A stretch of DNA of 58,509 nt, from assembly GCF_030150285.1 (NCBI RefSeq), contig NZ_JASLGE010000034.1:1-58509 (forward strand), given 5' to 3'. The notes below the pieces were generated by a model. That model did not search any database, was not told the DNA's origin, and worked only from the letters and a program-made list of their open reading frames with translations. Each line of letters begins with the position of its first letter. Position 1 is the first letter of the stretch. This DNA comes from Pseudomonas sp. Lineage in GTDB: Bacteria > Pseudomonadota > Gammaproteobacteria > Pseudomonadales > Pseudomonadaceae. Below, in pieces: positions 16,857 to 25,404 of the stretch. Position numbers and translations under genes: made by a program.

Positions 16857-17597
16857 TCAGCGCGCGCGCCACTGGCCCAGGCGGGCCCGCAGGCGGGCGG
16901 CGCACTGGCTGTGCAATTGGCTGACGCGCGACTCGCTGACCCCCAACACTTCGCCGATTTCCTTGAGGTTCAATTCCTCGTCGTAATACAGCGCCAGCAC
17001 CAGGCGCTCACGCTCAGGCAAATGGGCAATGGCATCGGCCAACGCTTTCTGGAAGCGTTCTTCCTCCAGATCCCTCGACGGTTCAAGGTGCGCACTCGCG
17101 CCATCCTCATGCAGCCCCTCATGTTCACCGTCCTGCAACAGGTCGTCGAAACTGAACAGGCGGCTGCCCAAGGTGTCATTCAAGATCGCGTAATAATCAT
17201 CAAGGCTTAACTGGAGTTCGGCCGCAACTTCGTGATCTTTAGCGTCACAGCCGGTTTTTGCTTCAATTACCCGGATTGCGTCACTGACCATGCGGGTATT
17301 GCGGTGCACCGAGCGGGGAGCCCAGTCGCCCTTGCGCACTTCATCGAGCATCGCACCACGGATGCGTATACCGGCGTACGTCTCAAAACTTGCACCCTTG
17401 GTGGCGTCGTACTTGGTCGAAACTTCGAGCAGACCAATCATCCCGGCCTGGATCAAATCATCAACCTGTACGCTGGCCGGCAAACGCGCCAGCAAGTGAT
17501 AAGCGATACGTTTGACCAGCGGGGCGTACCGTTCGATCAGCTCATACTGGCTGTCTCGCGATGACTTGCTGTACATGCGATAGCCGCTGGCAGTCAT
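16857..17597 (-). CDS. fliA: FliA, sigma-28 flagellar sigma factor
   Basis: A 246-residue sigma factor that directs RNA polymerase to late flagellar promoters such as fliC. Regions 2 (YAPLVKRIAYHLLARLP and DDLIQAGMIGLLEV), 3 (RGAMLDEVRKGDWAPRSV) and 4 (LPERERLVLALYYDEELNLKEIGEVLGVSESRVSQL) are all intact. The ATG at 17597 overlaps the fleN stop (ATGA). It heads the chemotaxis genes and presumably is held by FlgM, encoded elsewhere. Confidence 0.97.
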   Translation of the reverse strand: MTASGYRMYSKSSRDSQYELIERYAPLVKRIAYHLLARLPASVQVDDLIQAGMIGLLEVSTKYDATKGASFETYAGIRIRGAMLDEVRKGDWAPRSVHRNTRMVSDAIRVIEAKTGCDAKDHEVAAELQLSLDDYYAILNDTLGSRLFSFDDLLQDGEHEGLHEDGASAHLEPSRDLEEERFQKALADAIAHLPERERLVLALYYDEELNLKEIGEVLGVSESRVSQLHSQCAARLRARLGQWRAR

Positions 17598-18427
17598 CAG
17601 GGGCGTCCTCCGCCCGTTTGCTGCACCAAACGCTCGACAAAGAACTCCAGGTGCCCGCGAGGGTTGGCCGGCAGCGGCCAGGTGTCGACTTTTTGCGCAA
17701 TGGCCTTGAACGCCAGCGAGCACTTGGAACGCGGAAACGCTTCGTAGACGGCCCGCTGTTTTTGCACGGCTTTACGCACACACTCGTCGTACGGCACCGC
17801 GCCGACATATTGCAGGGCGACATCCAGAAAGCGATCGGTCACTTTGGTCAATTTGGCAAACAGGTTGCGGCCTTCCTGCGGGCTTTGCGCCATGTTGGCC
17901 AACACGCGAAAGCGGCTCATGCCGTAGTCACGGTTGAGCAATTTGATCAACGCATAGGCATCGGTGATCGACGTCGGCTCGTCACACACCACCAACAGCA
18001 CTTCCTGGGCCGCCCGCACAAAGCTCACCACCGAGTCGCCAATACCGGCAGCGGTGTCAATCACCAGCACATCCAGGTTGTCACTCAGGTCGCTGAAGGC
18101 CTGGATCAGGCCGGCGTGTTGCGCAGGGCTCAGGTTGACCATGCTCTGGGTGCCCGAGGCCGCCGGCACGATGCGAATCCCGCCGGGGCCTTGCAACAAC
18201 ACATCGCGCAGCTCACAGCGCCCCTCGACCACATCAGCCAGGGTAAATTTGGGGGTCAGCCCCAGCAGGACGTCGACGTTCGCCAAGCCCAGGTCGGCAT
18301 CCATCAACATCACACGCCTGCCCAACTCGGCCAGCGCGATGGACAAATTGACTGACACATTGGTTTTACCGACGCCACCCTTGCCGCCGGTCACTGCGAT
18401 CACCTGTACGGGATGCATGCTGCCCAT
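17597..18427 (-). CDS. fleN: FleN (FlhG), flagellar number regulator
   Basis: A 276-residue MinD/ParA-like ATPase that keeps flagella to a single polar site by antagonising FleQ. The deviant Walker A (TGGKGGVGKTNVSVNL), MLMDADLGLANVD and VLVIDTAAGI are intact. The C-terminal part includes the membrane-associating amphipathic region. It follows flhF by 119 bases and overlaps fliA. Confidence 0.96.
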   Translation of the reverse strand: MGSMHPVQVIAVTGGKGGVGKTNVSVNLSIALAELGRRVMLMDADLGLANVDVLLGLTPKFTLADVVEGRCELRDVLLQGPGGIRIVPAASGTQSMVNLSPAQHAGLIQAFSDLSDNLDVLVIDTAAGIGDSVVSFVRAAQEVLLVVCDEPTSITDAYALIKLLNRDYGMSRFRVLANMAQSPQEGRNLFAKLTKVTDRFLDVALQYVGAVPYDECVRKAVQKQRAVYEAFPRSKCSLAFKAIAQKVDTWPLPANPRGHLEFFVERLVQQTGGGRP

Positions 18428-18546
18428 GATCTTTCTTTACCTTGTCTTACTTAGACGCGGCTACAGAGGTTGGCTGCGCGTTCCCCAGTGGAACAACACC
18501 TTGCAGGCCATCAATGTAGGTACATTGCAACGTAGTTTTTATAGTG

Positions 18547-19860
18547 CTAGCCGACCCTTTTAGGGGGGCTGTGATAGATATCTGCAAACATGTCGGCCAT
18601 CGCTTCTTCACTGGGTTCTTCTTGCATTTGCACACTCACCGCACGGCTCACCAATTGGTGACGACGCGGCAGGTGCAGGTCATCAGGAATGCGCGGGCCG
18701 TCCGTGAGATACGCCACGGGCAACGCATGGCTGATCGCCAGGCTCAACACTTCGCCCAGGCTGGCCGTTTCATCCAGCTTGGTCAGGATGCAACCGGCCA
18801 GTCCGCAGCGTTTGTAGCTCAGATAAGCCGCCGCCAGCACTTGCTTCTGGCTGGTGGTGGCCAATACCAAATAATTGCGCGCCTTGATGCCGCGCCCCGC
18901 CAGGCTTTCCAGTTGCAGGCGCAGCGCCGGGTCGCTGGCTTGCAAGCCGGCGGTGTCAATCAGCACCACGCGCTTGCGCACCAGCGGCTCCAGGGTCTGA
19001 CCCAACGACTGGCCGGGGGCAACATGGGTGACAGGCACATTGAGAATGCGACCCAGGGTTTTGAGCTGCTCCTGAGCACCAATGCGAAAACTGTCCATGC
19101 TCACCAGGGCAATGTTCTGCGCGCCGTACTTGAGCACGTAGCGCGCCGCCAACTTGGCCAGCGTAGTCGTTTTACCCATGCCTGCCGGACCGACCATCGC
19201 AATCACGCCGCCCTCTTCCAGCGGCTCCAGCTCCGGCGTGATGATCATCCGCGCCAGGTGCGCCAGTAGCATCCGCCACGCTTGGCGGGGCTCGTCTATC
19301 TCTGCCACCTGGGCCAGTAAGTCCCGCGACAGCGGCCCCGACAGGCCGATGCGCTGTAACCGGCGCCACAAGTTCGCTTGCTCGGGCCGGGTGCCCTGCA
19401 ATTGATTCCAGGCCAGCGAGCCCAGTTGCACTTCCAGCAGTTCGCGCAAGCCGTTGAGTTCCTGGCGCATGCTGTCGAATACGCGCTGGTCAATCGACGG
19501 CGCGGGCATCTGCACCGGGCGCGGCGCTTCAAGCACCGTCGGCTCGATCAGCGGTTCAGCCGCCGTCAGTGGCAAACCTGCAAACAGCTGACGGCTGACC
19601 TCGGCATCGCCCTCCACGCGCAGGCTCAACTCCGCCTGGGCCGAGACAATTTTCGACTGGGTCTTGCGCAGCTCTTCTTCAAGCTCAATATTCGGCACAC
19701 GCGGTGCCAGCGCCGATAATTTGTAGTCCAGCGCGGCAGTCAACTCAACTCCGCCGGCGATGCGGCGGTTGCCAATAATGGCGGCGTCGGCCCCCAATTC
19801 ATCACGAATCAGCTTCATGGCCTGACGCATATCGGCGGCGAAAAATCGCTTCACTTGCAT
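18547..19860 (-). CDS. flhF: FlhF, SRP-type GTPase for flagellar placement
   Basis: A 437-residue SRP-family GTPase that recruits the first flagellar parts to the pole. The N-terminal B domain starts MQVKRFFAADMRQAMKLIRDEL. The NG region has the G1 loop GPAGMGKTTTLAKLA, the SMDSFRIGAQEQL motif, the VLIDTAG box and TKLDE. The gene begins 11 bases after flhA ends and is followed by fleN. Confidence 0.96.
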   Translation of the reverse strand: MQVKRFFAADMRQAMKLIRDELGADAAIIGNRRIAGGVELTAALDYKLSALAPRVPNIELEEELRKTQSKIVSAQAELSLRVEGDAEVSRQLFAGLPLTAAEPLIEPTVLEAPRPVQMPAPSIDQRVFDSMRQELNGLRELLEVQLGSLAWNQLQGTRPEQANLWRRLQRIGLSGPLSRDLLAQVAEIDEPRQAWRMLLAHLARMIITPELEPLEEGGVIAMVGPAGMGKTTTLAKLAARYVLKYGAQNIALVSMDSFRIGAQEQLKTLGRILNVPVTHVAPGQSLGQTLEPLVRKRVVLIDTAGLQASDPALRLQLESLAGRGIKARNYLVLATTSQKQVLAAAYLSYKRCGLAGCILTKLDETASLGEVLSLAISHALPVAYLTDGPRIPDDLHLPRRHQLVSRAVSVQMQEEPSEEAMADMFADIYHSPPKRVG

Positions 19861-19871
19861 AAACCAAACCC

Positions 19872-22007
19872 TCAGCCGTTAGGGCCTACTGTCGCAACGA
19901 TCGTGACTTGCTTGTTGTCAGGAATTTCCTGGTACGCCAGCACATGCAGGTTAGGCACCGCCAAACGTCCAAACCGCGAAAGCATCGCGCGCACAGGGCC
20001 TGCCACCAGCAAAATCACGGGATTGCCTTGCATCTCTTGACGCTGAGCCGCGTCGATCAGTGAGCGCTGGAGCTTTTCAGCCATGCTGGGCTCCAGTAAA
20101 ACGCCTTCTTCCTGACCTTGCCCTGCCTTCTGCAAACTATTGAGCAATATTTGTTCCAACCTTGGCTCAAGCGTGATAACTGGCAGCTCAGACTCAACAC
20201 CGACAATGCTTTGCACGATGGCGCGGGACAATCCGACCCTCACAGCGGCAACCAAAGCGGCAGTATCTTGACTCTTATGGGCATTGTTCGCGACGGCCTC
20301 GGCAATGCTGCGGATATCGCGCACCGGCACCTGTTCGGCCAACAGCGCCTGCAACACCTTAAGCAACTGCGACAAGCTCAAAATGCCCGGCACCAACTCT
20401 TCAGCCAATTTTGGCGACGATTTGGCCAGCAGTTGCATCAGTTGCTGTACTTCCTCGTGGCCAATCAGTTCGTGGGAATGCTTGTACAGAATCTGGTTGA
20501 GGTGCGTGGCCACTACGGTGCTGGCGTCTACCACGGTATAGCCCAACGACTGGGCCTGGCTGCGCTGGCTGACTTCGATCCACACCGCTTCCAGACCAAA
20601 GGCCGGGTCTTTGGTGGTAATACCGTTGAGGGTGCCGAACACTTGGCCGGGGTTGATTGCCATTTCGCGGTCCGGGTAGATCTCGGCCTCGGCCAGAATC
20701 ACCCCCATCAAGGTCAGGCGATAGGCGCTGGGGGCCAGGTCGAGGTTGTCGCGAATGTGCACGGTGGGCATCAGAAAACCCAGGTCCTGGGACAGTTTCT
20801 TACGTACGCCCTTGATGCGCGCCAATAATTGGCCGCCCTGGTTGCGGTCTACCAGCGGGATCAGCCGGTAACCGACTTCCAGGCCGATCATGTCGATGGG
20901 CGTCACGTCATCCCAGCCCAGCTCCTTGGTTTCCTGGGCGCGGGCGGGTGAAGGCAGCAGGTCCTGCTGGCGCTTGACCTCTTGCAAGGCCTGAACCTTG
21001 GCAACGTTTTGCTTTTTCCACATGAGGTACGCTGCGCCACCCGCAACGGCGGCCAGGCTCAGAAAGGAAAAGTGCGGCATTCCCGGCACCAGCCCCATCA
21101 CCGCCATCAAGCCCGCCGACACGGCCAGTGCCTTGGGCGAAGCGAACATTTGGCGGTTGATCTGCTTGCCCATGTCTTCGGAGCCCGAAGCCCGCGTGAC
21201 CATGATGGCCGCCGCCGTGGACAGCAGGATCGATGGCAGTTGCGCCACCAAACCGTCACCAATGGTCAACAAGGCGTACACCCGGCCGGCATCGCCGAAC
21301 GACATGCCGTGCTGGAACATGCCCACCGCCATGCCGCCAATCAGGTTAATAAACAGGATTAACAAGCCGGCGATGGCATCACCGCGCACGAATTTGCTTG
21401 CACCGTCCATCGACCCGTAGAACTCGGCTTCCTGGGCAACTTCCTGACGGCGTGTCTTGGCCTGGTTCTGGTCGATCAGCCCCGCATTGAGGTCGGCGTC
21501 GATGGCCATTTGTTTGCCGGGCATGGCGTCGAGGGTAAATCGCGCGCTCACCTCGGAAATACGCCCGGCACCTTTGGTGACTACCACGAAGTTGATGATC
21601 ATCAAAATCGCGAACACCACCATACCCACTACGTAGTTGCCGCCGATCACCACCTCACCGAAGGCTTGAATCACCTTGCCCGCGGCCGCATGCCCGTCCT
21701 GGCCATGGAGCATCACCACCCGGGTCGAGGCCACGTTCAGCGCCAGCCGCATCAATGTGGCGACCAGCAAAATGGTGGGAAACACGGCAAAGTCCAAGGG
21801 CCGCAGCGCGTACACGCACACCAGCAGCACCACGATCGACAGGGCAATGTTGAAGGTGAAAAACACATCCAGCAGAAACGCCGGAATTGGCAACATCATC
21901 ATTGCCAGCATTACCAGCAACAACAGCGGCACGCCTAACTGGCCATGGCCCAAACCGGCCAGGCCGCTGCGCGCGGTGTTGATGAACTGAGAACGATCCA
22001 ATGACAT
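19872..22007 (-). CDS. flhA: FlhA, flagellar export gate protein
   Basis: A 711-residue protein. The N-terminal half has about eight membrane helices. The FHIPEP-type cytoplasmic loop follows (TKGAGRISEVSARFTLDAMPGKQMAID), and the C-terminal cytoplasmic domain, about 350 residues, forms the nonameric docking ring for chaperone-substrate complexes. The ATG at 22007 gives MSLDRSQF. A good sigma-54 promoter lies about 50 bases upstream, so flhA does not depend on read-through from flhB. Confidence 0.97.
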   Translation of the reverse strand: MSLDRSQFINTARSGLAGLGHGQLGVPLLLLVMLAMMMLPIPAFLLDVFFTFNIALSIVVLLVCVYALRPLDFAVFPTILLVATLMRLALNVASTRVVMLHGQDGHAAAGKVIQAFGEVVIGGNYVVGMVVFAILMIINFVVVTKGAGRISEVSARFTLDAMPGKQMAIDADLNAGLIDQNQAKTRRQEVAQEAEFYGSMDGASKFVRGDAIAGLLILFINLIGGMAVGMFQHGMSFGDAGRVYALLTIGDGLVAQLPSILLSTAAAIMVTRASGSEDMGKQINRQMFASPKALAVSAGLMAVMGLVPGMPHFSFLSLAAVAGGAAYLMWKKQNVAKVQALQEVKRQQDLLPSPARAQETKELGWDDVTPIDMIGLEVGYRLIPLVDRNQGGQLLARIKGVRKKLSQDLGFLMPTVHIRDNLDLAPSAYRLTLMGVILAEAEIYPDREMAINPGQVFGTLNGITTKDPAFGLEAVWIEVSQRSQAQSLGYTVVDASTVVATHLNQILYKHSHELIGHEEVQQLMQLLAKSSPKLAEELVPGILSLSQLLKVLQALLAEQVPVRDIRSIAEAVANNAHKSQDTAALVAAVRVGLSRAIVQSIVGVESELPVITLEPRLEQILLNSLQKAGQGQEEGVLLEPSMAEKLQRSLIDAAQRQEMQGNPVILLVAGPVRAMLSRFGRLAVPNLHVLAYQEIPDNKQVTIVATVGPNG

Positions 22008-22059
22008 TGCACAAACCTTTAGCAAACTTTTGACGCCCGGTGCGCCGTGAGCCTGCCTG

Positions 22060-22075
22060 TGCAAGAAACCTTCCA
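22060..22075 (-). promoter_or_regulatory. Sigma-54 promoter of flhA
   Basis: The minus strand reads TGGAAGGTTTCTTGCA, with GG and GC separated by 10 bases, close to the TGGCAC-N5-TTGCA consensus. Transcription would start near 22048 and lead into the flhA ATG at 22007. It is probably activated by FleQ, by analogy with other pseudomonads. It lies between flhA and the fimbrial cluster. Confidence 0.7.
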
Positions 22076-22186
22076 ACTTTGGCCAATGGCCATATCGCAG
22101 ACACAAACAACCCGGCCCATACGGGCAGCAATGCCAGGTTCACCGTTGTTATCCGCGTCAAATCGAGCAGTGCGTGTGGGCAGCAC

Positions 22187-22756
22187 TCAATTCCAGCACC
22201 ACTCGCCCAAATCGATCACCAGGCACGCACTGCTGCTGGAACCAAACACCACGTCGATCTTGCGATTGGGCACATAGTGCGCCGAGGCTTGCCCACCAAT
22301 CAGAATATCGCCGCAACGACCGTCACGGGTTCGGGGGCGATCCCGCCAGACCGGTACGCTGTCGAGCTGCAACTGCCGTACCAGGTTGCAAAGAATGAAA
22401 CTGCGCACACACCGACCGTTAATCCCCTCAAAGCTCAGGGATTTGCGCACAAACGCCAGAATGGAATCGCGCTCTTTGTTGCAGCGCTCAACAACCGCAG
22501 CGTAATAGTCTTCCCGCCCCCACCCGTGGGGCACCGTAGGCAGCGAAATCACGGCCAGCAGGTTAGACCCTTCGGTGCTGAACCCCATGATCCGTCGCCC
22601 GCATGTTTGGTCGACCCAGAAAATGGCAAACGTACCTTTCAGCACTGGAAAAGCCGGGAACAGCCCTTCCAGTTCGACGTGGGCCATGTCCCAAGAGTCG
22701 CTAAGGGCATGGGTTTTGACTGAGCCGTCAGGAATAAGCGTTAACTCGATGGGCAT
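22187..22756 (-). CDS. Hypothetical protein at the end of the fimbrial cluster
   Basis: A 189-residue protein with no signal peptide or membrane segment and no domain I recognise. It begins MPIELTLIPDGSV, contains RRIMGFSTEGSNLLAVISLP and a middle part with many Arg and Cys, and ends in DLGEWCWN. The ATG at 22756 has a good GGAGAGG ribosome site about 6 bases upstream, so it is likely expressed. It is the last gene in the direction of the fimbrial operon, 102 bases after the adhesin, and the last before the flhA promoter. It might be a cytoplasmic accessory or regulatory protein of the fimbriae or simply cargo of the same insertion. Confidence 0.6.
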   Translation of the reverse strand: MPIELTLIPDGSVKTHALSDSWDMAHVELEGLFPAFPVLKGTFAIFWVDQTCGRRIMGFSTEGSNLLAVISLPTVPHGWGREDYYAAVVERCNKERDSILAFVRKSLSFEGINGRCVRSFILCNLVRQLQLDSVPVWRDRPRTRDGRCGDILIGGQASAHYVPNRKIDVVFGSSSSACLVIDLGEWCWN

Positions 22757-22858
22757 CGCGCCTCTCCATAGCTGAGCACTGGGCACTCCACAGCGCGCTG
22801 CCTTCAAGTTAAGCGGATTTTTGCGATGCCTCTACTGGCAACAATGACAGTCCGTCGG

Positions 22859-23797
22859 TCAGGGCACGCCCATGACAAGCGTTGCGCTACCGGTATAAAC
22901 GCCAGCATCGGGGTAACTGCCTGGCTTTCGAATGAGCGAGAAGGTGACGTCATCGCTTCCGACGCTGTTGTGCAGGTTTGTCGTAAAGGATTTACCTGGC
23001 CCCACCACCACGCCTCTGCGGATCAATCCCGTGCCGAGGTCAGCATGACTCATGGCAATGGAATCGGTGTTGAACGAAGCCGGCGCCCCCTTCAGCGTAA
23101 TGGTAATGGGCAGGGTAATATTGGGATCAGGGCATGAATAGTTAAGGGTCACTGTCTTTTGAACAGTGGAGCTGAGCGGGCTGTCGCCGATGGTAAGGGG
23201 GTCAACCTGATCAAAATCCACATCAATGGGGTTATTACCATTAATTGTGCAAGTTGATGGCTCTAGAATGAAGCCATTTTGGGCAATAATGTTAACGGTC
23301 ATATCGTTTCCAGGTATGCCCAAGTTATTCACCTGCCCTATAAGAAGAGTACCCAGTAGGTCCCCCGCCAAAATATTAATGGGTTTGCCGGGTAACCCCT
23401 GAAGACTCATATACATGTTCGTTTTAAGGTCTACCCCGTTTCCGTTATTAGGCAGCGTTGCCATGTGGGTCCTAAGGAAGATGGGAGCGGCGTGCCGGCG
23501 GCCTGAGATGAGCAGCCCCATCTTGTGGCCTACGAATTTCGCGCCCGGCGTGAGCCCAACAGATCGCGTGGACATGACGTCGTAGTCAGAATTGGGAGTG
23601 GTTGGGCCTGGCTGGTACCTACACTCTAATTGATAGCCGTCCAGATCAATCAATCCCGCTCCTGGCGTCGCCTTCACATTGACGCGTATGTCCCAAGTTG
23701 GGCCAACTTGTAACCAGGTACCGCCATTTATTCTGCATTGAGTGGCATCAGCGGTTTGCATGACTAACAGAAAAAGTATGCCCGCAAGGTATTTCAT
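22859..23797 (-). CDS. Two-domain fimbrial tip adhesin (PapG/FimH-like layout)
   Basis: A 312-residue exported protein, the longest subunit of the cluster. A signal peptide (MKYLAGILFLLVMQTADA) is followed by an N-terminal domain of about 180 residues (starting TQCRINGGTWLQVGPTWDIRV) without pilin similarity. The C-terminal pilin module, from about residue 190, contains EPSTCTINGNNPIDVDF, YSCPD, ITITLKGAPASF and DLGTGLIRRG. A receptor-binding domain plus a pilin domain is the layout of chaperone-usher tip adhesins. The pilin module resembles the two tandem subunits at 24415-25394. What it binds cannot be read from the sequence. ATG at 23797. Confidence 0.8.
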   Translation of the reverse strand: MKYLAGILFLLVMQTADATQCRINGGTWLQVGPTWDIRVNVKATPGAGLIDLDGYQLECRYQPGPTTPNSDYDVMSTRSVGLTPGAKFVGHKMGLLISGRRHAAPIFLRTHMATLPNNGNGVDLKTNMYMSLQGLPGKPINILAGDLLGTLLIGQVNNLGIPGNDMTVNIIAQNGFILEPSTCTINGNNPIDVDFDQVDPLTIGDSPLSSTVQKTVTLNYSCPDPNITLPITITLKGAPASFNTDSIAMSHADLGTGLIRRGVVVGPGKSFTTNLHNSVGSDDVTFSLIRKPGSYPDAGVYTGSATLVMGVP

Positions 23798-23847
23798 GAT
23801 GTTCTGTACTCCAGGCAGTGCACTGCACAAGCCACGACTGGGTGGGG

Positions 23848-24402
23848 TTACGGATAGCTCAACGTAAACGTCGACACTGCGCTATACGCACCCGCCACGA
23901 TTGATTGATCCGCAAGGGCCTTGGGTTCACCTATGACATAGGCCTTGAACTCAATCAGGTTGTTCCCGTCGCTGAGTGCCTGTTTGTCAGTGGCTGTGTT
24001 CAAGGGCAGCGGGGTGTTCTCCGGCGTTTCCAGGCCAATGGCAACCCCTGAGGTGCTACTTCCCGCGTCCAGGGCCAGCAGGCCCGGAAGCTCGAGGCTT
24101 TCATTGCCGCTAAAGGTTGTGGTCACCGAGTCGCCTATGCGGGTATCGCACCCTTCAAGATGAATCTGGAACACCTTGCCTAGCGTGCGGGTGTTGAGGT
24201 ACAGGTCTTTAGGTGAGGTGTCCCACAACTCAAGCGCCAGCGCTTCGTCCCCGGGGCGAATGCTGCAAGCCTCTTGAACCAATACGCCCTTGAAACTCAA
24301 ATTGTCTGCGCCATGACTGCTGTGAGGCAGCACCCACGGCAAAGCCGCCAGCACTGATAGCGTTAAGGCCTTGCAACTCTGCCTATTTATCCAACGTGGC
24401 AT
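23848..24402 (-). CDS. Fimbrial subunit
   Basis: A 184-residue exported pilin with a signal peptide of about 31 residues (ending HSSHGA). The pilin domain has the usual paired cysteines (EACSIRP and LEGCDTR) and ends in the FTLSYP beta-zipper-type motif. It most resembles the major subunit gene at 29952-30479 rather than its immediate neighbours. It lies between the tandem minor pilins and the adhesin, where Pap operons carry the tip adaptor genes. Role as an adaptor or second shaft subunit is inferred. Confidence 0.82.
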   Translation of the reverse strand: MPRWINRQSCKALTLSVLAALPWVLPHSSHGADNLSFKGVLVQEACSIRPGDEALALELWDTSPKDLYLNTRTLGKVFQIHLEGCDTRIGDSVTTTFSGNESLELPGLLALDAGSSTSGVAIGLETPENTPLPLNTATDKQALSDGNNLIEFKAYVIGEPKALADQSIVAGAYSAVSTFTLSYP

Positions 24403-24414
24403 GGTCTGCTCTCC

Positions 24415-24894
24415 TCATTGGTACTTGGCCAACAACGTTGCCGTTGCTGAAAACTCGCCCGGGCCCAAAGAAGTGCCTGCACGAATGATCGGCACCACTT
24501 CCAATACGGGTGCTGCCGCCGGGTTAATCATTAACGCTGTGTTGAGATCCAGCGGTACTCCGCCTTGCAAGAAGCGAATCCCAAGATCAGGTACGCTGGT
24601 CTGCAACGCTGAAGTCTCAAAGGCTGTCGCTGCGCCCTCAACCCTGAGCACCATTTCCCACGGCAGCGTGCCCGCCTCACACGTAATGGTGTAATCAATC
24701 CGCTTGCGGTAATTAACCCCATCAATTTTTTTGAGTCCGACTTCCTTGAAGTCAACTTCAACGGTGCTGCCACTGTTGATGAGGCATGCAGGTGGCTCCA
24801 TCAACGTGCCATCAAAGGTGAGGTTGGCCAGTGCACCGCTGGAGAGCCCAACGCTAAACACTGCAAACACCGCAGACTGTTGCCAGGATTTCAT
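24415..24894 (-). CDS. Minor fimbrial subunit (tandem paralogue 2)
   Basis: A 159-residue pilin with signal peptide MKSWQQSAVFAVFSVGLSSGALA. The mature part has PPACLINSGSTVEVDF, KKIDGVNYRKRIDYTITCE, the GAATAFETSAL block and PDLGIRFL. It matches the preceding gene block by block, so the two are a tandem duplication. I chose the ATG at 24894, with AAGGGG about 8 bases upstream. An ATG at 24912 overlapping the previous stop is the alternative. Confidence 0.82.
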   Translation of the reverse strand: MKSWQQSAVFAVFSVGLSSGALANLTFDGTLMEPPACLINSGSTVEVDFKEVGLKKIDGVNYRKRIDYTITCEAGTLPWEMVLRVEGAATAFETSALQTSVPDLGIRFLQGGVPLDLNTALMINPAAAPVLEVVPIIRAGTSLGPGEFSATATLLAKYQ

Positions 24895-24908
24895 CCTTTT
24901 TTCCCCTT

Positions 24909-25394
24909 TCATTGCAGCGCAACCACGATCGTCGCCGCGGCCGAAAAGGCCCCCCCTTCAAGAGTGCTGTCGGCTTTTTTAACGAGCACCGCTTCCATTC
25001 GTGGCAAGGTCGGGTAGGTAAATTTCAGTGCGTCATTGAGGGGCCATGCCACCCCGTCCATCAGGAACTTGATCCCAAGATCGCGGTTATTGGTGCTCAA
25101 GGAAGTGCCATCAAACGCTGCACCAGCACCCTGCAAGGTAATGGTCATGGCAGTTGAGGGCTGTCTTTCACACTCCACGGTGTAGGGCACATCGCGCCGA
25201 TAATTCACCCCGTCAATCCGGGTCGTCATCAGGTCGTTTCCAAAGGGCACGTTAGGCGTGCCGCCGCCGTTGATGATGCAGGGTGGAGGCGCAAGGATTT
25301 CCACGCGAATGTCCACTCCGACCGCAGCCAGGGTGCCTTGGCTCAGGGTCACCAGCAGACAGCCGCAGACAACTGCCCAGTGCGAAGTCGCCAT
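24909..25394 (-). CDS. Minor fimbrial subunit (tandem paralogue 1)
   Basis: A 161-residue pilin with signal peptide MATSHWAVVCGCLLVTLSQGTLA. Key blocks are PPPCIINGGGTPNVPFG, TTRIDGVNYRRDVPYTVECE, ITLQGAGAAFDGTSL and RDLGIKFL, with the two expected cysteines. It is closely paralogous to the next gene and shares its module with the adhesin's C-terminal domain. This fits PapK/PapE/PapF-type tip fibrillum subunits. The ATG at 25394 has GAGG 8 bases upstream. Confidence 0.82.
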   Translation of the reverse strand: MATSHWAVVCGCLLVTLSQGTLAAVGVDIRVEILAPPPCIINGGGTPNVPFGNDLMTTRIDGVNYRRDVPYTVECERQPSTAMTITLQGAGAAFDGTSLSTNNRDLGIKFLMDGVAWPLNDALKFTYPTLPRMEAVLVKKADSTLEGGAFSAAATIVVALQ

Positions 25395-25404
25395 CTTTTT
25401 TTCC

